From Tolypeutes matacus (taxonomy: Eukaryota; Chordata; Mammalia; Cingulata; Chlamyphoridae), in the NCBI GenBank assembly GCA_026826555.1, contig JAKSZT010053881.1, positions 7,141,373 through 7,205,372 on the forward strand: DNA of 64,000 nucleotides, given 5' to 3'. The stretch's first letter is position 1. Every line of letters begins with the position of its first letter. The notes under the pieces were generated by a model. That model did no database searches. It was given only the letters and a program-made list of their open reading frames with translations, and was not told the DNA's origin. A program made the translations under genes and the position numbers. Below are positions 11,553 to 23,230 of this stretch, one piece after another.

Positions 11553-12943
11553 GAAAAGAAAAGAAAAGAAAGATTGTATTTTCAGTAAGTGGAGAAGGGA
11601 AAAAAATCTTTCCTTGAGAATGACTCAAGTTAACTTCTAAAGCATTTGTTTTATATGTGCTAATGCAAATTTCATTTCGAACCTGACAGGATGAAGGAAG
11701 GACAAATGCATTTGAGAATTCAAAATACATTTGGTAATAATGTGTCATTAAGAAATTATCTTGATAAGTGAGCAAAGTTTTCTAGCAAATGATGTTTTGC
11801 ATTACAATGCTAGTTAAATAGACTCATTTGTCTAAGCCTGGACTTTTCTGATGAAATTAGATGATTTCTTAGAACAGGGCTGGATAGAAAGCTAGGGTAT
11901 TTCTGAAGACCCACTAATAAAATAGTAACATTTCTCCCGCAGATATTGTTCACTTTTGCATTGCCATGAATGATTTTTGTCATTTGAAAGATTTTAAGAA
12001 AAAGTTTCATTTTTCCAGCTGTGCCTCTAAAGCATTTTTTCTGGTCACATTAAGATACATTAAGATGCCAGTTGAAAGGATGGTTAAGATTGAATTATTG
12101 TTCAAATCACTTTTTTTCTTTCAAAGTTGTTTTTTCTTGAAGAAGTTTCTTTGTCACCATCAGGGTTAAGTGAAGTCTATTGAATAAAAGAGCAGAAAGA
12201 ATTTGGAATGCTTTTTTGTAAATTTCTGAACCCCAATGACCTATCCCATGAGAATTCACAGTAAGGCTTAAGGTTTTTAGGACAAATCATTTGGGGAAAT
12301 GTTTTCTTCCTTTGCTGTTAGGTTGACATGGCAAAAGAAATAATATTCATTGTGTCAACCTTTGTTCTAACTGATATTTCTCAAAGCAGGGTTGTAGAAA
12401 CCATGGGAATTTCTCCCTGAATGATACAAAATTGCATCTTCACATCCTAAGGCTGTACACAGAAGATACTGATAGATTTCAGTAGAATTTCACTGAATTG
12501 GAAGAACCATCTAGAAATCTTAGACAGGTTCCTTTTCTCTTGCAGTTAGAGAGCTGGAAGAGGAGAGGGAGGACTTCAGAATCTTTCCCTCCTGGGTAAA
12601 AAAATACATGTTGGTTAGGAATCTTGCTATTTCCTTTGAAATTGAAGACATCAGTTTCTCAAGTATACTTATCTTAAGTTCAAGGTCCTGAATCCATTAA
12701 TATTTCCTTTGCAATTATCTTGCTAATTTTGCAAACTTCTAAGTTTCTATTTACTGCTGTGGCAGGATGAACTGAGATCTCTCCAGTCCCTACTCCATCT
12801 GGGGAGAGATTTGGGAATCAAAAATTCTATCTGAGGAAGTAAACATTCTCAATTAATGAGAAACCTTTGTCATGAAATAGATTCAGGAAAGAAATAAAAA
12901 CTCCTTTATCACAATAATGCCAGAATTTTAACAATAGGGTCCA
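11465..12943. other. Unassigned sequence with a (CA)n tract
   Basis: Contains (ca)n at 11520-11551 followed by (aaaag)n to about 11572. The remainder shows no repeat I recognise, no long ORF and no tRNA-like structure. Confidence 0.4.
11520..11572. repeat. (CA)n microsatellite followed by (AAAAG)n
   Basis: Sixteen CA dinucleotides, then three to four copies of an AAAAG-like pentamer. Confidence 0.95.
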
Positions 12944-12956
12944 TTGGAGAACATAT

Positions 12957-13023
12957 ATATATATATTTTATTTTATTTTATTTTATTTATTTATTTTTAA
13001 AAGATACTAGGATTACATAAATG
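12957..13023 (-). mobile_element. Extremely short L1 3'-end insertion (67 bp)
   Basis: A 13-bp perfect TSD, ttggagaacatat, lies at 12944-12956 and 13024-13036. The insert on the minus strand is catttatgtaatcctagtat plus cttttaaaa and then an (AAATA)n/(AAAAT)n tail. Its non-tail part is only about 25 bp and matches the end of the L1 tail at 40600-40693 (catttatgtaatctaagtat). It is therefore a very severely 5'-truncated L1 copy. Confidence 0.8.
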
Positions 13024-13156
13024 TTGGAGAACATATTAATAGACAGAAAAATATTTTGCTCCAGTGCTACCTGCCTGTGCTGTCTTTTTTTTTTTAACAT
13101 TTGCAAAATGATATATAAATATATATGCATATATGTGTATTTGCTTACAAAAATGT

Positions 13157-13192
13157 TATTTATATATATATATATATATATATACATATATT
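13157..13192. repeat. (TA)n microsatellite
   Basis: Alternating TA tract directly left of the L1 3' UTR-like block. It probably grew from that element's A-rich tail. Confidence 0.9.
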
Positions 13193-14330
13193 TTAAGAGG
13201 TGCTTAGATTACCTAAAATATTACACGGAACCCACTGGGATTCCCATGTTGCCCACCTCCCACACCTCCCACCACATCCAACACAAACATCTCCCACAGT
13301 GTGGCCCACCACCCTCAATGAACTTACACATCCTGGAGCCTTGCCACCAACCATAGACCACAGTTCACACTGTAGACCACACTCTCTCCCACTCAGTTAT
13401 GAGTGGTGTGTGCTGATTTAAAATGGCCTACATCCATTGCCACAACAGTACTCAGGACAACCTCCAACTCCCAAAGAAGCCCCTGTATTTCAACAGCTCA
13501 TCCCCTCCCTACCCAAAAACTGTCAAGTGGCCACTGGCTCCACCTCATTGTTATAATTTCTCGCATTGCAGGAATCACCATATGTGAGCAAGAGAATACC
13601 ATCAAGTCCACTCTAGTCCATAGTTCTTCCCCCAATCCAGAGGCAACTGGGATGGTGATGTCCACTCCAACTCCAAGTGAGAGAGGGCTTATATCCCATG
13701 GATATGGTGGGTGGGATGATCCTGCCTGCAGATGCAGGCCCTCTCCATTCCCTGGGATGGCCATTTCCCATCGTTGTCTCCTCACCAGGTGACTTGGATG
13801 AGTCCATTGAGCTGTAGGGTAGGAGTTGCAGCTCCACCTAGATTTCATGCACGATTATTGCTAATTGAAAACTTTTCCCAAGTGCCAACTGGCAACACAA
13901 CTGGAAAAAGACCTTGAATAAAAGGGGGAAATGGTAAAGACAAATGAGTTCAAGTGGCTAAGAGACTTCAAAGAGAGTCGGGAGGTCATCCCAGAGGTAA
14001 CTCTTACGCACACCTCAGTAGGAGCTCATAGAACATCTAAGTGCCTATCACCCCACTCAGTGGGGTTCCTGAGAGCTCTGGAGACACCCTGGTCCTATAT
14101 AAGGGGGGATAGCCCCAGAGAGTGATGCCTTATCAGTGGGTTCTATTTTGGAATCTGTGCTCCTGAGAGTGACAGAATTAGACTCAAATAAGTCCTCCCT
14201 GCACATGGTTCACCAGTCCCTTCTATTCAAACCTACATGTGATGCTGGAGTTTCTTAGGTATACTTCCAGAGACTGGAGCCTCCCGCCTACCTATGTGCC
14301 AGGTGTGCATGAAATTTAAGATGCATTTCT
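13187..14330 (-). mobile_element. L1 3' UTR-like block without ORF2
   Basis: The minus-strand end (gtaatattttaggtaatcta, then agcacctcttaaa) resembles the L1 ends at 12957 and 40600. The interior has the C-rich plus-strand text I associate with a xenarthran L1 3' UTR (tcccatgttgcccacctccc, tgggatggtgatgtccactc, tgtgctcctgagagtgacag). No ORF2 follows on the right, so it is 5'-truncated within the UTR. The small ORFs across it on both strands are not genes. The right boundary is approximate. Confidence 0.5.
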
Positions 14331-14842
14331 TATTCACACTGTCTATCATGGTCATCTGGGGCCTTTGTTCCACACCATTGTCATCCTAACTACCATAGTG
14401 AGGGAGCAAAGACTTCAGAAAGATATTATCTCTTTTCCCAGCGAAAGGCTTGCCATGAATTAGCTTGTTGAGAATTGGCATGTTACCAAGGGTATGTTTT
14501 TATTTTCTTGAAGAATATAGTCTTGCTGCTTTGTTGCACTGTTTGCAAGATTTCCTGTTGCCATGACCACCGTTGACCTTAACTACCCTGAGTTAATTTC
14601 TGTAACCTACTTTATTATAATTAACAACACTGCCTTTTCTTCACCATGCATCCCTTTCTCTCTCCCCTGTAATAAAGGTGTCCTTCTTTTATATTTTTTT
14701 TACTCACATTTTGAAACCCCAAATTTCTGAGCACCAAAAACATGGAACACTCTATGAATATAAAATGGAAAATACCTGTATTTACCTTTCCCACTAAGAG
14801 TTGGTTCTCTTTTCTTGTGACCCAGAAGTGCAAGAAAATATT
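14331..14842. other. Unassigned sequence
   Basis: No recognised repeat or convincing coding segment. Confidence 0.35.
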
Positions 14843-15001
14843 GATTTACGGCTTTGTTGAGATATAATTTACAACCATACAATCTACCCATGTAAAATGT
14901 GCAAATCAATAGCTTCTAGTATAATCACAGAGTTGTGTAAACATTGCCAAAATCAATTTTAGAACATTTAATCACCCAAAAAGAAATCACCCATATATAT
15001 A

Positions 15002-15479
15002 TAGTTTTAGTTTCCTTGACTGCTCAAGCAAATACCATGCAATGAATTTACTTAAACAATGGGGATATATTAGCTCACCATTTTGAGGCTAGGGTAAGTC
15101 CAAATCAAGATGTCATCAAGGCAATGCTTTCTTCCTGAACACTGGTGTTCTGGGACTGGCTGCCAGTGATAGTTGGTCCTAGGCTCCTCTGTCACATGGC
15201 AATGCACATGGCAACCTCTCATGGACTCTCCCTTCTCTTCTAGGTTCCATTGACCTTCAGTTTCTTTGTTCTTGTGGCTTTCTCTCTATCTGTCTGAATT
15301 TTATTCCACTTATAAAGGACTACAGTAATAGGATTAATACCCATCTTGATTGAATTGGTGCACATCTTAACAGAATTACCTCATCAAAATATCCTTCTTA
15401 AAATGGGTTCACACCCACAGGAATAGATTAAGTTTAAAAACATGTTTTTCTGGGGCACATAGCTCTAAACCACCTCAAA
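15002..15479 (-). mobile_element. MLT1-like MaLR LTR in old L1M
   Basis: Plus-strand text matches the reverse complement of MLT1-type LTRs: (tagtttccttgactgctcaa), acaatggggatatattagct, cacttataaaggactacagt, gggttcacacccacaggaat. It splits the L1M 3' UTR. The start is visible, but I could not find a clear TSD and the right edge is approximate. Confidence 0.65.
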
Positions 15480-16333
15480 GCCTTCAGCCCCTGGCAATCA
15501 CTAATCTACTTTCAGTATATATAGATTTGAAAGTATATATACTGATATTTCGTAGACTGGAATTATACAATAGAATATAATTATACAAAATGTGGTCCTT
15601 TGTGACTGGCTTCTCTCACTGAGCATAATGTTTTCAAGGTTCATTCGTTTTGTAGCATGCATCAGTACATCATTTCTTTTATTGTGAAATAAAATTCCAT
15701 TGTGTGGATATACCACATTTTATTTCTCTTTTCATCAGTTGCTGGTTATTTTGTTTTCTTCCACTTTTTGGCAATTATGAATGCTGCTGGGAATATTCTT
15801 ATACAAGTTTTCAGGTATATATATATTTTTATTTCTCTTGAGTATATACCTAGAAGTAGAACTGCTTGGTCATGGTAACTCTATATTTAACCACTTGAGG
15901 AACTTCCAGATTGTTTTCCACAGTGGCTGTATCATTTTACATTCCAACCAGTAGTGTCTAATACTTCCAATTTCTCCACATCCTTGCCAACGCTGGCTAT
16001 TATCTGTTGATTTGATTATAGTCATCCTAATGTGTATAAAGTGGTATCTCATTGCAGTTTTGATTTGTACTTCCCTGATGGCCAAAGATGTTGAGTATCT
16101 TTAATTTGTTTATTGACTATATTTGTGCATCTTCTTTGGAGAAATATCTATTTAGATCCTTTCCCATTTTTAAATTATATTATTTGTCTTTTTATTATTG
16201 AATTGTAAGGGTTCTTTATATTTTAGATACAGGTGCAGTATCAGATATATGACTTGAAAGCTTTTTCACTGATTTTATGACTTTTTTCACTTTGTTGATA
16301 GTATCCTTTGAAGTATAAAAGTTAAAAAAAAAA

Positions 16334-16561
16334 TTTTTTTTTTTTGAGGTTCTGGGGGCTGGGGATTGAACTCATATGTGGGAAGCTGAAACTCAACCAC
16401 TGAGCCACATAGGCTCCCATGAGTTGTCTTTTTCATTTGTTTTGCTTATTGTTTGTTTGGTTGTTTTGTTTTGTTTTGTTTTGTAGGAGGCACCAGGAAT
16501 TGAACCTGGGACCTCCCATGTGGGAAGCAGGCACTCAACTGTTTGGGCCACATCAGCTCCC
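16334..16561 (-). mobile_element. Dimeric DAS-type SINE (old subtype)
   Basis: The inner unit ends at 16420 (gccacataggctccc), followed by a linker (tgagttgtctttttcatttg) and (gtttt)n, and a second unit ending 16561 (catcagctccc). The same unit-linker-unit layout recurs at 31030-31347, so it amplified as a dimer. TSD approximately aaaagtt, at about 16317-16323 and 16563-16569. Confidence 0.85.
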
Positions 16562-16734
16562 AAAAGTTTATAATTTTGGTGTTGTCCAATTTATCTTTAT
16601 TTTCTTTTGGTGCATGTACTTTTGATGTCATATTCTAGTGCTGTTTTTAAAGCTATTTTTTCCTAGCTTCCTGTACGAGGTTTAAAAAACAGTTCTCATT
16701 TTCCTTTACTACTCCAAATCACGTAGAATAGTGG

Positions 16735-16880
16735 AAGCTAACATTTACTGAGCATTTACTATGTGCCAAGCTCTTGCTAAGCATTCAGAGAGCCTCGGTG
16801 ATTTGTCCAGAACCTCAGGGCTAGCAGGCATGAAGCCAGCCAATCTGACCTGAGACACTACACTCTCAACCACTTCACTG
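16735..16880 (-). mobile_element. MIR fragment
   Basis: tttactgagcatttactatg, tgccaagctcttgctaagc, then gatttgtccagaacctcagg are the reverse of the MIR core and 3' part. Confidence 0.7.
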
Positions 16881-17629
16881 TCTGGCTAGAGCCAGCTGAA
16901 TGCGTCTTCCTCATCTTGATGTTTGCTCCATTTTTTGCAAGAGGAAAATCGTGTTTTTGCTGTTGGTGTTGGACAAATTACTCTGCTTATGTTCTTTGTT
17001 CCTTTCCCTTCCCTGAGGTGAGCTCCCTTGTCCTGCCCTTTCTATAACTGCCAGAATCTACAAACTCTCCAACACATACACACACTTGTCCAAAAAGGCA
17101 GAACAACACCCTTGTTCATGACACAGAATACTCAGAATTCTGATGCCACAATTGCAGTCTCTCCCTTACCCCACCCTAACTCTACTGAATCTTTTCTTTA
17201 GCTATGATGGTTAAGGGTTTGACATCCAGGGTCAGCTTGGACACTCCTTGGACATGAGTCCCACTCTGTGCTTGCCTTGGCACCCAAGTTAAAAGTACCC
17301 AGGTTTAAAATAGTCTGTCAAGTCAATCAAGTATAAGGTGGAGCAGTATATGACTAAAATCAAGTCAGAGCAGTTTCTCTGTTCTTTCTTTCATTTTGAC
17401 AATCTGATGTTTAGACTTCAACTTTTATTTTTTAGTAAGTGAGGTCACCCCCCTTCCCACCACATCCAATTGCTTATTAAATCCATTTGAATCTACTTCA
17501 GAAATGTCTCTCAGACTCAGCCTCCCCACCCCATCCTCTTCACCCTTCCAGCCAGTGCATTGCTTCCGACCCTTATCGTGTCTTAGGTGAACTAAATGGT
17601 CTCATTTCCCAGGCTTTTCTTCAATCTAA
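16881..17629. other. Unassigned sequence
   Basis: Nothing recognised; no persuasive ORF. Confidence 0.35.
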
Positions 17630-17775
17630 TTGAATGAATTGAATTATCTCTTCATGGTTGTCTTCCCCAGCAGATTATGAGATCCTCAAGGTCAGAGACC
17701 AAAAAGAATTAATTTCTCCAGGACTTAGCATAGAGTCTGCCATGGAAATGCCTTTTAATAGCATTTGTGGAAGGA
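17630..17775 (+). mobile_element. L2 3'-end fragment
   Basis: The layout ttatgagatcctcaaggtca, gagaccaaa, ggacttagcatagagtctgc and an ending that resembles (aatgtttgttgaa) fits the L2 3' UTR in plus orientation. Confidence 0.6.
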
Positions 17776-17951
17776 ATCCTTGGTGCCATAATGTGCCCAG
17801 TACCTTCAAATCCTTAATAAAAGTCCTTGTATTTAAAATGATTAAATGTCATATGACCCCCTTCCAGTCCTGCAATGGGGATAGACTCTAGTAGCTTTGG
17901 TGTCTGGTCTTCTCTGATTCATCTACTGGCCAGTAGACCTTTTTATCTTAG

Positions 17952-18510
17952 TGACGAAAGACAAATCAAAGTCGAATTTGCAGAATACAGCATTTTATTC
18001 AGGACACAAAAAGCTTTGCTGCAGCAAGGAAGCTGATCACTTACAAAAGCTGAGTGGCATCAGGCTTTAAGTATCGGTAAAGTTTTTAAAGACATGAAGG
18101 AATTTAGCTTGAGTCCTGTTGATTGGATGGGAGTTTATCTGTCTTGCAGGTGTGGATTTAGGGCAATTGGAGCTTTATTTTGTATTGGGCCAGGTGTAAC
18201 TAACCAGAGGCTTGACTGGCTATCTGCATTGGCCCTCTGGCTGGGGATTAAGGCAGGCATGGGTTTGGGCAATTTAACGTGTGTGTTGGTTCTGGGAAAA
18301 CCCAGGAGACTTTTTTTATTGCATTTATCATCAGTTATGGGTGAGAGTCTGGCCTGGGTCCCTCTTAGACCCATCTCCCCAAAGGCACACTAAGTGATCA
18401 GGAAGCTGTTTGTTGTCTTTCCTAAACACATCCTTATCCATTTTCCTAAGTACAAATATCCCTGAACACTGATAAAGCAGTAACCAAACTTTTTTTCCCC
18501 CCCGAGAACA
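17952..18510 (-). mobile_element. Candidate solo LTR, 559 bp
   Basis: The plus strand opens tgacgaaagac and closes gagaaca, giving minus-sense TG...CA ends. Flanks cttag (17947-17951) and gttag (18511-18515) form a near-perfect 5-bp TSD. Minus-sense AATAAA lies in tcctgaataaaatgctgta near the 3' end, as in an R/U5 region. I do not recognise the family; it could instead be unique sequence with chance features. Confidence 0.5.
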
Positions 18511-19345
18511 GTTAGGTAGGCATCCCAAAGTCATTCAGAGTAGGAGGACCAGCAGTTCAGCTATAACCCTATCCAAGAAGCTGGGTTCCCTACTGCCAAA
18601 TGGGAAAGGATGGAGGCGAGCAGACAGGAAAAAGGCTGACCTTGGTCTAGGCCTACTGGATGCTACCTTGCTCCCTAATTCTATGCCCACAGACCTCTGC
18701 TGTCCTGCTTTTATGTCCTCTCTCTGCGATCCCTAATATTGTCATTCTTTCCTGCAGAAAATTGCCCCATTCTCCCCAAGAGGAAGTAGCCCCAGTTGCT
18801 ATTTCTTCTTGTGAAGTGCAAAGATTAATGCCTTAGGATGTGAATGGGAGATTTCTTCAGCCCAGTCTTCAGCTAGCTCTGAAGTGGGGAGGAGTGAGCT
18901 CTGGTACTGTGGTGGAAAGAACACTGCGTGTGCGTTAATTGCATTGGACTCTATCAGTGAAGGCTGCTGGCTGGGGCAAGTTTCTTTCAGAATTCCCTAA
19001 GGACAGATGTCTCCTCATGGTTAGTATCACTCTTCTTACAAAGACAGCACAGGCCCAGGGCATGTAACTGTGAATCTTGACATTCCATGGGTTAGGAGAG
19101 GGGGGTATCATGGGCCCTGGGGGGCTAGGGAGAAGGGAACAGTCAAGATCTAATGGGTTGTTTGGTGGTCATGGGGAAGGTTTTTCATTACCTTTCAGTA
19201 ATGGACACAGGACATGGTAAATATCATCAAAATTATTAAACTGTATCATCTAAATTGTAAACTATACTGTAAATCACTGACAATGTTTAGTTGCTATATT
19301 TTGCTATCTGCATAACAGTTATAACAATGCTAACAACCAAAAAAA
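18511..19345. other. Unassigned sequence up to the assembly gap
   Basis: The tggtggaaagaacactgcgt stretch near 18910 faintly resembles the MIR 5' part. The rest is not recognised. Confidence 0.35.
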
Positions 19346-19745
19346 NNNNNNNNNNNNNNNNNNNNNNNNNNNNNNNNNNNNNNNNNNNNNNNNNNNNNNN
19401 NNNNNNNNNNNNNNNNNNNNNNNNNNNNNNNNNNNNNNNNNNNNNNNNNNNNNNNNNNNNNNNNNNNNNNNNNNNNNNNNNNNNNNNNNNNNNNNNNNNN
19501 NNNNNNNNNNNNNNNNNNNNNNNNNNNNNNNNNNNNNNNNNNNNNNNNNNNNNNNNNNNNNNNNNNNNNNNNNNNNNNNNNNNNNNNNNNNNNNNNNNNN
19601 NNNNNNNNNNNNNNNNNNNNNNNNNNNNNNNNNNNNNNNNNNNNNNNNNNNNNNNNNNNNNNNNNNNNNNNNNNNNNNNNNNNNNNNNNNNNNNNNNNNN
19701 NNNNNNNNNNNNNNNNNNNNNNNNNNNNNNNNNNNNNNNNNNNNN
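19346..19745. other. Assembly gap of exactly 400 N
   Basis: Unknown bases between ccaaaaaaa on the left and tttaacc plus a long A-run on the right. Both edges are A-rich, which suggests a poly(A) sequencing or assembly failure. Confidence 0.99.
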
Positions 19746-19751
19746 TTTAAC

Positions 19752-19790
<39 letters not shown>

Positions 19791-19823
19791 AATGCATCTT
19801 AAAATTTAAGTTATTGAAATTTT

Positions 19824-20880
19824 CAGGAGATGGCAGAATAGGAAGCTCCAGGAAACAGTCCCTTCACCTGAATGACCATCAAACAGGCAGGAACTGTCTG
19901 AATCAACTATTTTGAAACTCTGGAATCCAATAGGACACTGTACAGCATCCAGGTAAGAGTGAGGAAGAGGCTGATAAATTATACTAAATACCAGTATATT
20001 GCTTTCTTTACATGGCAGTTACCAGTGCCCATCCCCTAGTCTCATGGCAGGCCACAATGAAAAATCCACTTCCCCAAGATTGGGGGGTAGGTTGTGGGCT
20101 GATTGCTGATCACTGCTTTGATGAGCTGCTTCAGATCACTGGGGACCCAGCTCTGAAGGTGGTCATTGTTTCAACTCACCCTGGACAAAGGTGGCAGAGG
20201 AGACTTAAAGATGGTGTGTTTCCTCAGAGCTGAGGAGGACAGTTGAAGGGCAGCATTCACTGGGCAGGTTAAGAAAGCACAGCTTTGAGGAGCTGTGGAA
20301 GAAGGTCCTGGCACCTTCCTGGCTCCTCTCTCATTCCCTCCCCAGTGCAGTCTGGAGCTGGCTGGTTCTCCCTTTGTGGATCCCTGACCTTGTTCCAGCT
20401 GAGGAAGACTGACTTGGGAAATTCCTCTCCAGCCTATCCCCCTTCCCAGAATTTGCCCTCCAGGCAAAAGCAGCTTAAGATAATGAAAGCAGTGTAAGAA
20501 ACAGTTGAGTTGGGCAGCCACTGGCAAAGGCTTTCTTGCTTTAAATCTTCCAGTGGAAGACCCTGGAAAGGGAGATCTGTTTTTTGGGGGAAGTAGAGGA
20601 ATATTTAAACTCCTGTAAACTCCTAAGTACACTTAGTAAGCACAAGTCCAGGACAATACACAGGCACAGAAAACGGAGAGAATCTATACTTTGCATTTGC
20701 TTGGGCTGACCTTCCTGATAGGAAAGATGAACTGTGATAGCATGAGCCAATGCAAAGCCAATTTGCAAAGATAACGAAAGGAGTTTTTGCTTAGATTTGC
20801 CTGGTTTTGTTAGCTCCTGGCACTCTAGAAAATCTCTGTCATATCACCAGCTGATTACAAACTCAAGAAACAAATATTGC
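19824..20880 (+). promoter_or_regulatory. L1-C 5' UTR (ancestral L1 promoter region)
   Basis: In L1 elements this segment holds the internal RNA polymerase II promoter. Here it is GC-richer than its surroundings. It also carries minus-strand open frames (20171-20632) that I treat as non-genic. Present activity cannot be judged from sequence. Confidence 0.65.
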
Positions 20881-21455
20881 AGGGAATAAAGCCCAGAATT
20901 AACATTTTAAAATATTAAATTGTACACTGTGAAACAAAAGATTACAAACAATAGAACAGGAAATGCTGATCCATCCAAAGGAATGAGATAAAAATACAGA
21001 AACCAACAATGAAGAAAGGACAAAAAAAAGTATAAGACTTAAAAGGCTAAATAGCAAAATGGCAGAAGAAAGTCCTGCATTATCGGTAATGACTTTAGAA
21101 GTAAATGGATTAAAATCTTCATTCAAAAGTCAGAGATTAGCAGAATGGATAAATGCTGTTTACAAGAGATTTACCTTAAATTCAAAGATATAAGTAGGTT
21201 GAAAGTGAAAGGATAGAAAAAATGTACCATGCAAGCGGTAACTAAAAGAGAGCTGGGGTAGCTATATTAATATCAGATAAAATAGACTTTAAGTCAAAAA
21301 CAGGTATGAAGTACAAAGTCGGCCATTATGTAGTGATAAAGGGGTCAATTCAACAAAAAGACATAACAATTATAAACATATATGCATCTAACTGTAGAGC
21401 TTCAAAACATATGAAGCAATACTGACAGTTTTAAAGGGGAGAAATAGTTCTAAAA

Positions 21456-21560
21456 ATTTTTTTTTTTTTTTTTTTTTTTACCAGGAGGTCCCGGGGATCG
21501 AACCCTGGTCTCTCCACATGGTAGACGGACGCCGAACCTCTTGAGCCACATCCGTTTCCC
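21456..21560 (-). mobile_element. Short DAS-type SINE with 10-bp TSD
   Basis: Poly(T), taccaggaggtcccggggat, then head end ccacatccgtttccc. TSD agttctaaaa lies at 21446-21455 and 21561-21570. Opposite in orientation to the host L1-C. Confidence 0.95.
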
Positions 21561-23025
21561 AGTTCTAAAATTAATACAGCACTTTCAATAATGGATAGAA
21601 CACCTAGACAGAAATCAGTAAGGATATAGAAGACTTGCATGATACTATAAACCAACAAGACCTAATAGACATACATAGACACTTCACCCAACAACAGAAT
21701 ACACATTCTTCTTGAGTGCATGTTGATCATTGTCCAGGAGAGACCATATCTTAGGTCACAAAACAAGTCTCAATAAATTAAAAAGAAATATTGATATCAT
21801 ACAATGTATCTTCTCCAACCACAGTGGAATGAAACTAGAAATCAACAAAGGGAGAAAGGGAAATTCACAAATAAATCATCTTCTTCTTAAAGAACCAATG
21901 GGTTAAAGAAGAAATCACAAGGGAAATTAGGAAATATCTTGATGCAAATGAAAATAAAAATACATCATACCAAGACTTAAGGGATTCAGCAAAGGCAGTG
22001 CTGAGAGGGTAATTTATAGCTCTAAATGCTTACATTTAAAAACAAAAAAGATCTCAAATCAGACACCAAACATCAAAACTGGAAGAACTAGAAAAAGAAG
22101 AACAAACTAAACAGAAAGTGAGCAGAAGAAAGGAAATAACAAAGATCAGAGTGGAGATAAATGAAATAGAGAATTTTAAAAAATAGAATCAGCAAGATCA
22201 AAAGCTGTTTCTTTGAAATATCAATAAATTTGGCAAACCTTTAGCTTCAGCAATACTGATAAAGAAAAAAAGGGGGAGGACACAAATAACTAATATCAGA
22301 AATGAAAAGGGGAACATTACCACCGACTACACTGAAATAAAAAGGAATATAAGAAGACACTATGAACAACTGTATGCCAACAAGTTAGATAATCTAGATG
22401 AAATAGACAAATTCCTAGAAACACATAAAGTACCTACACTGACTGAAGAAGAAATAGAAGATCTCAACAATCCAACAACTTATAAAGAGATTGAATCAGT
22501 AATCAAAAAACTTCCTAACAAAGAGAACCCCAGAAACAAAAGGCTTCAGAGGGGAATTTTACCAGACATTCCAAGAAGACACCACCAGTCCTGCTCAAAC
22601 CCTTCCAAAAAACTGAAGAGGAAGGAACATCCCCTAATTCATTCTACACGGCCAACACCCTTACACCAAAGCCAGGTAAAGATACCATGAGAAAAAAAAA
22701 TTACAAACCAATATCTCTTTTGAATATAGATGCAAAAATCCTCAACCAAATACTAGAAAACTGAATCCAACAGCACATTAAAGAATTATACCCATGATAA
22801 AGTGAAATATATCACAGGCATGCAAGGTTAGTTCAATGTAAGAAAATCAATTAATGAGATATACCTAATTAACTGAAGGAAGGAAAAAAAAAAAACCACA
22901 CAGGATCATTTCAATTGACACAGAAAAGGAATTTGACAAAGCCCAGCACGCTTTCTTGATAAAAACACTAAGAAAACTAGGAATAAAAGGAAACTTCCTC
23001 AACATGATAAAGTGAATTGTTTTAG

Positions 23026-23230
23026 TGTCTTAGGCTGCTCTCTCTCTGTCTGAGTTTCATTCCTCTTATAAAGGACTCCGGTAATAGGATTAAGATCTAT
23101 CCTGTTTGAGGTGGGTCACACCTTAACTTAAGTAGCCTCATCAAAATGTCCTATTTACAATGGATTCACACCCACAGGAATGGATTAAATTTACAAACAT
23201 GTTTTTTTGGAGTACATACAACTTCAAACA
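23026..23230 (-). mobile_element. Internally deleted MLT1-like LTR in L1-C
   Basis: Starts tgtcttaggctgctc and jumps at once to ctctgtctgagtttcattcc, skipping the roughly 250 bp present in the related LTR at 15002-15479. It then ends through ggattcacacccacaggaat. It splits the L1-C RT region. Confidence 0.65.

Larger units (their letters stand above)
14843..16650 (-). mobile_element. Old L1M element, 3' UTR and ORF2 C-terminus
   Basis: Starts (ttgttgagatataatttaca), then the canonical run tgtgactggcttctctcact, agcataatgttttcaaggtt, ccattgtgtggatataccac, and the degenerate ORF2 C-terminal block. A minus-strand fragment at 15870-16085 (CGEIGSIRHYWLECKMIQPL) is the Cys-rich end of ORF2p. Interrupted by an LTR at 15002-15479 and a SINE dimer at 16334-16561. 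Confidence 0.85.

Noticed and set aside
13403..13848. Overlapping 129-codon (+) and 116-codon (-) frames as possible exons
   Set aside because: Both lie in the L1 3' UTR-like block; proline/serine-rich translation reflects C-rich composition, and no domain is visible.
19287..19809. 155- and 172-codon open frames on both strands
   Set aside because: They are made almost entirely of N bases from the 400-base gap and carry no coding evidence.
20171..20632. 153-codon minus-strand frame as a gene
   Set aside because: It is antisense to the L1-C 5' UTR and has no recognised domain.
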